Part shown: positions 13,731-13,878 of the stretch, piece after piece
Numbering within the stretch: position 1 is the stretch's first letter
Layout of the letters: each line of letters begins with the position of its first letter
NCBI GenBank assembly: GCA_050292445.1
Contig: JBNKLQ010000162.1
Coordinates: 1 to 13,878 of the forward strand
Source: Leptofilum sp050292445
Lineage (GTDB): Bacteria > Chloroflexota > Anaerolineae > Promineifilales > Promineifilaceae
DNA: 13,878 nucleotides
Direction of reading: 5' to 3'
The notes under the pieces: model-generated
The model's database searches: none
Seen by the model: the letters and a program-made list of their open reading frames with translations, nothing else
What the model was told of the DNA's origin: nothing
Program-made: the position numbers and the translations under genes

Positions 13731-13867
13731 AGGATGCAGGAGGAGTTAAGCTGCTTGATTTAGGTCAGTGGTTAGTCGATGATGATTTATGGCAGGTCTA
13801 CCAACTGATCAAACAAATATGTCATGAAAGAGGCTGGCGTATCCGCTTTGAAGAAGATCGCATATAA
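13628..13867 (+). CDS. Hypothetical protein, 79 residues
   Basis: The product is soluble and of ordinary composition, with a beta-like N-terminal part (RFVVFYGDILKD) and an amphipathic C-terminal helix (LWQVYQLIKQICHERGW). There is no Shine-Dalgarno before its ATG, and the reading frame is open upstream only to a stop at about 13572, so the true start may lie elsewhere or the 5' part may be in the frame of the ORF beginning at 13554. An ACGGCCGT octamer falls at 13656-13663. No function can be offered. Confidence 0.4.
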   Translation: MQRNIFKIYYGRNVGDSDGTSVNCRFVVFYGDILKDAGGVKLLDLGQWLVDDDLWQVYQLIKQICHERGWRIRFEEDRI

Positions 13868-13878
13868 CCAAGAAAAAT

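Noticed and set aside
1..13878. CRISPR arrays, tRNA/rRNA genes, insertion sequences and phage genes
   Set aside because: No regularly spaced direct repeats, cloverleaf or rRNA sequence, transposase or phage-type proteins were seen anywhere; the octamer is dispersed and irregular, not an array.

Overview
The window reads as a bacterial chromosome segment, most likely from a Chloroflexota lineage of the Anaerolineae/Ardenticatenia type. That placement is an inference from gene content, protein style and intergenic repeat hairpins, not from any search. Coding density is high, Shine-Dalgarno sites and sigma70-like promoters are easy to see, and no phage, transposon, CRISPR, tRNA or rRNA gene was found. 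The most striking global feature is a palindromic octamer, ACGGCCGT, hand-counted at 30 copies in 13.9 kb (about 0.2 expected for random sequence), plus about a dozen one-mismatch CGGCCG variants. It behaves like the HIP1 element of cyanobacteria and lies mostly inside genes.

Left third (1-4313, minus strand): a glpABC operon for anaerobic glycerol-3-phosphate dehydrogenase. GlpA (FAD plus a BFD-like [2Fe-2S] domain) overlaps GlpB by 4 bp. A 15-bp inverted repeat separates GlpB from the iron-sulfur subunit GlpC, which runs off the left edge. A probable promoter sits about 250 bp upstream of glpA. Together the three proteins would oxidise glycerol-3-phosphate at the membrane and pass electrons to quinone.

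Middle (4314-8552): a soluble receiver-histidine kinase hybrid (+); a four-helix DoxX-like membrane protein (-) with a consensus promoter, a palindromic operator over its start site and a clear terminator; a membrane-anchored TPR protein with a TTG start (+); a thioredoxin-like CxxC protein (-) that seems to be leaderless; and a 39-residue exported or membrane peptide (-) ending in cysteine.

Right (8553-13878): panB and panE form a tight two-gene unit making pantoate for coenzyme A (+). A 20-bp hairpin then separates them from a convergent NfsA-type nitroreductase (-). An EamA/DMT exporter (-) and a YUCCA-like flavin monooxygenase (+) are divergent and share an inverted 10-mer in their promoters. 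The right edge holds two overlapping, unrecognised small ORFs, only one of which is likely to be real unless a frameshift joins them.
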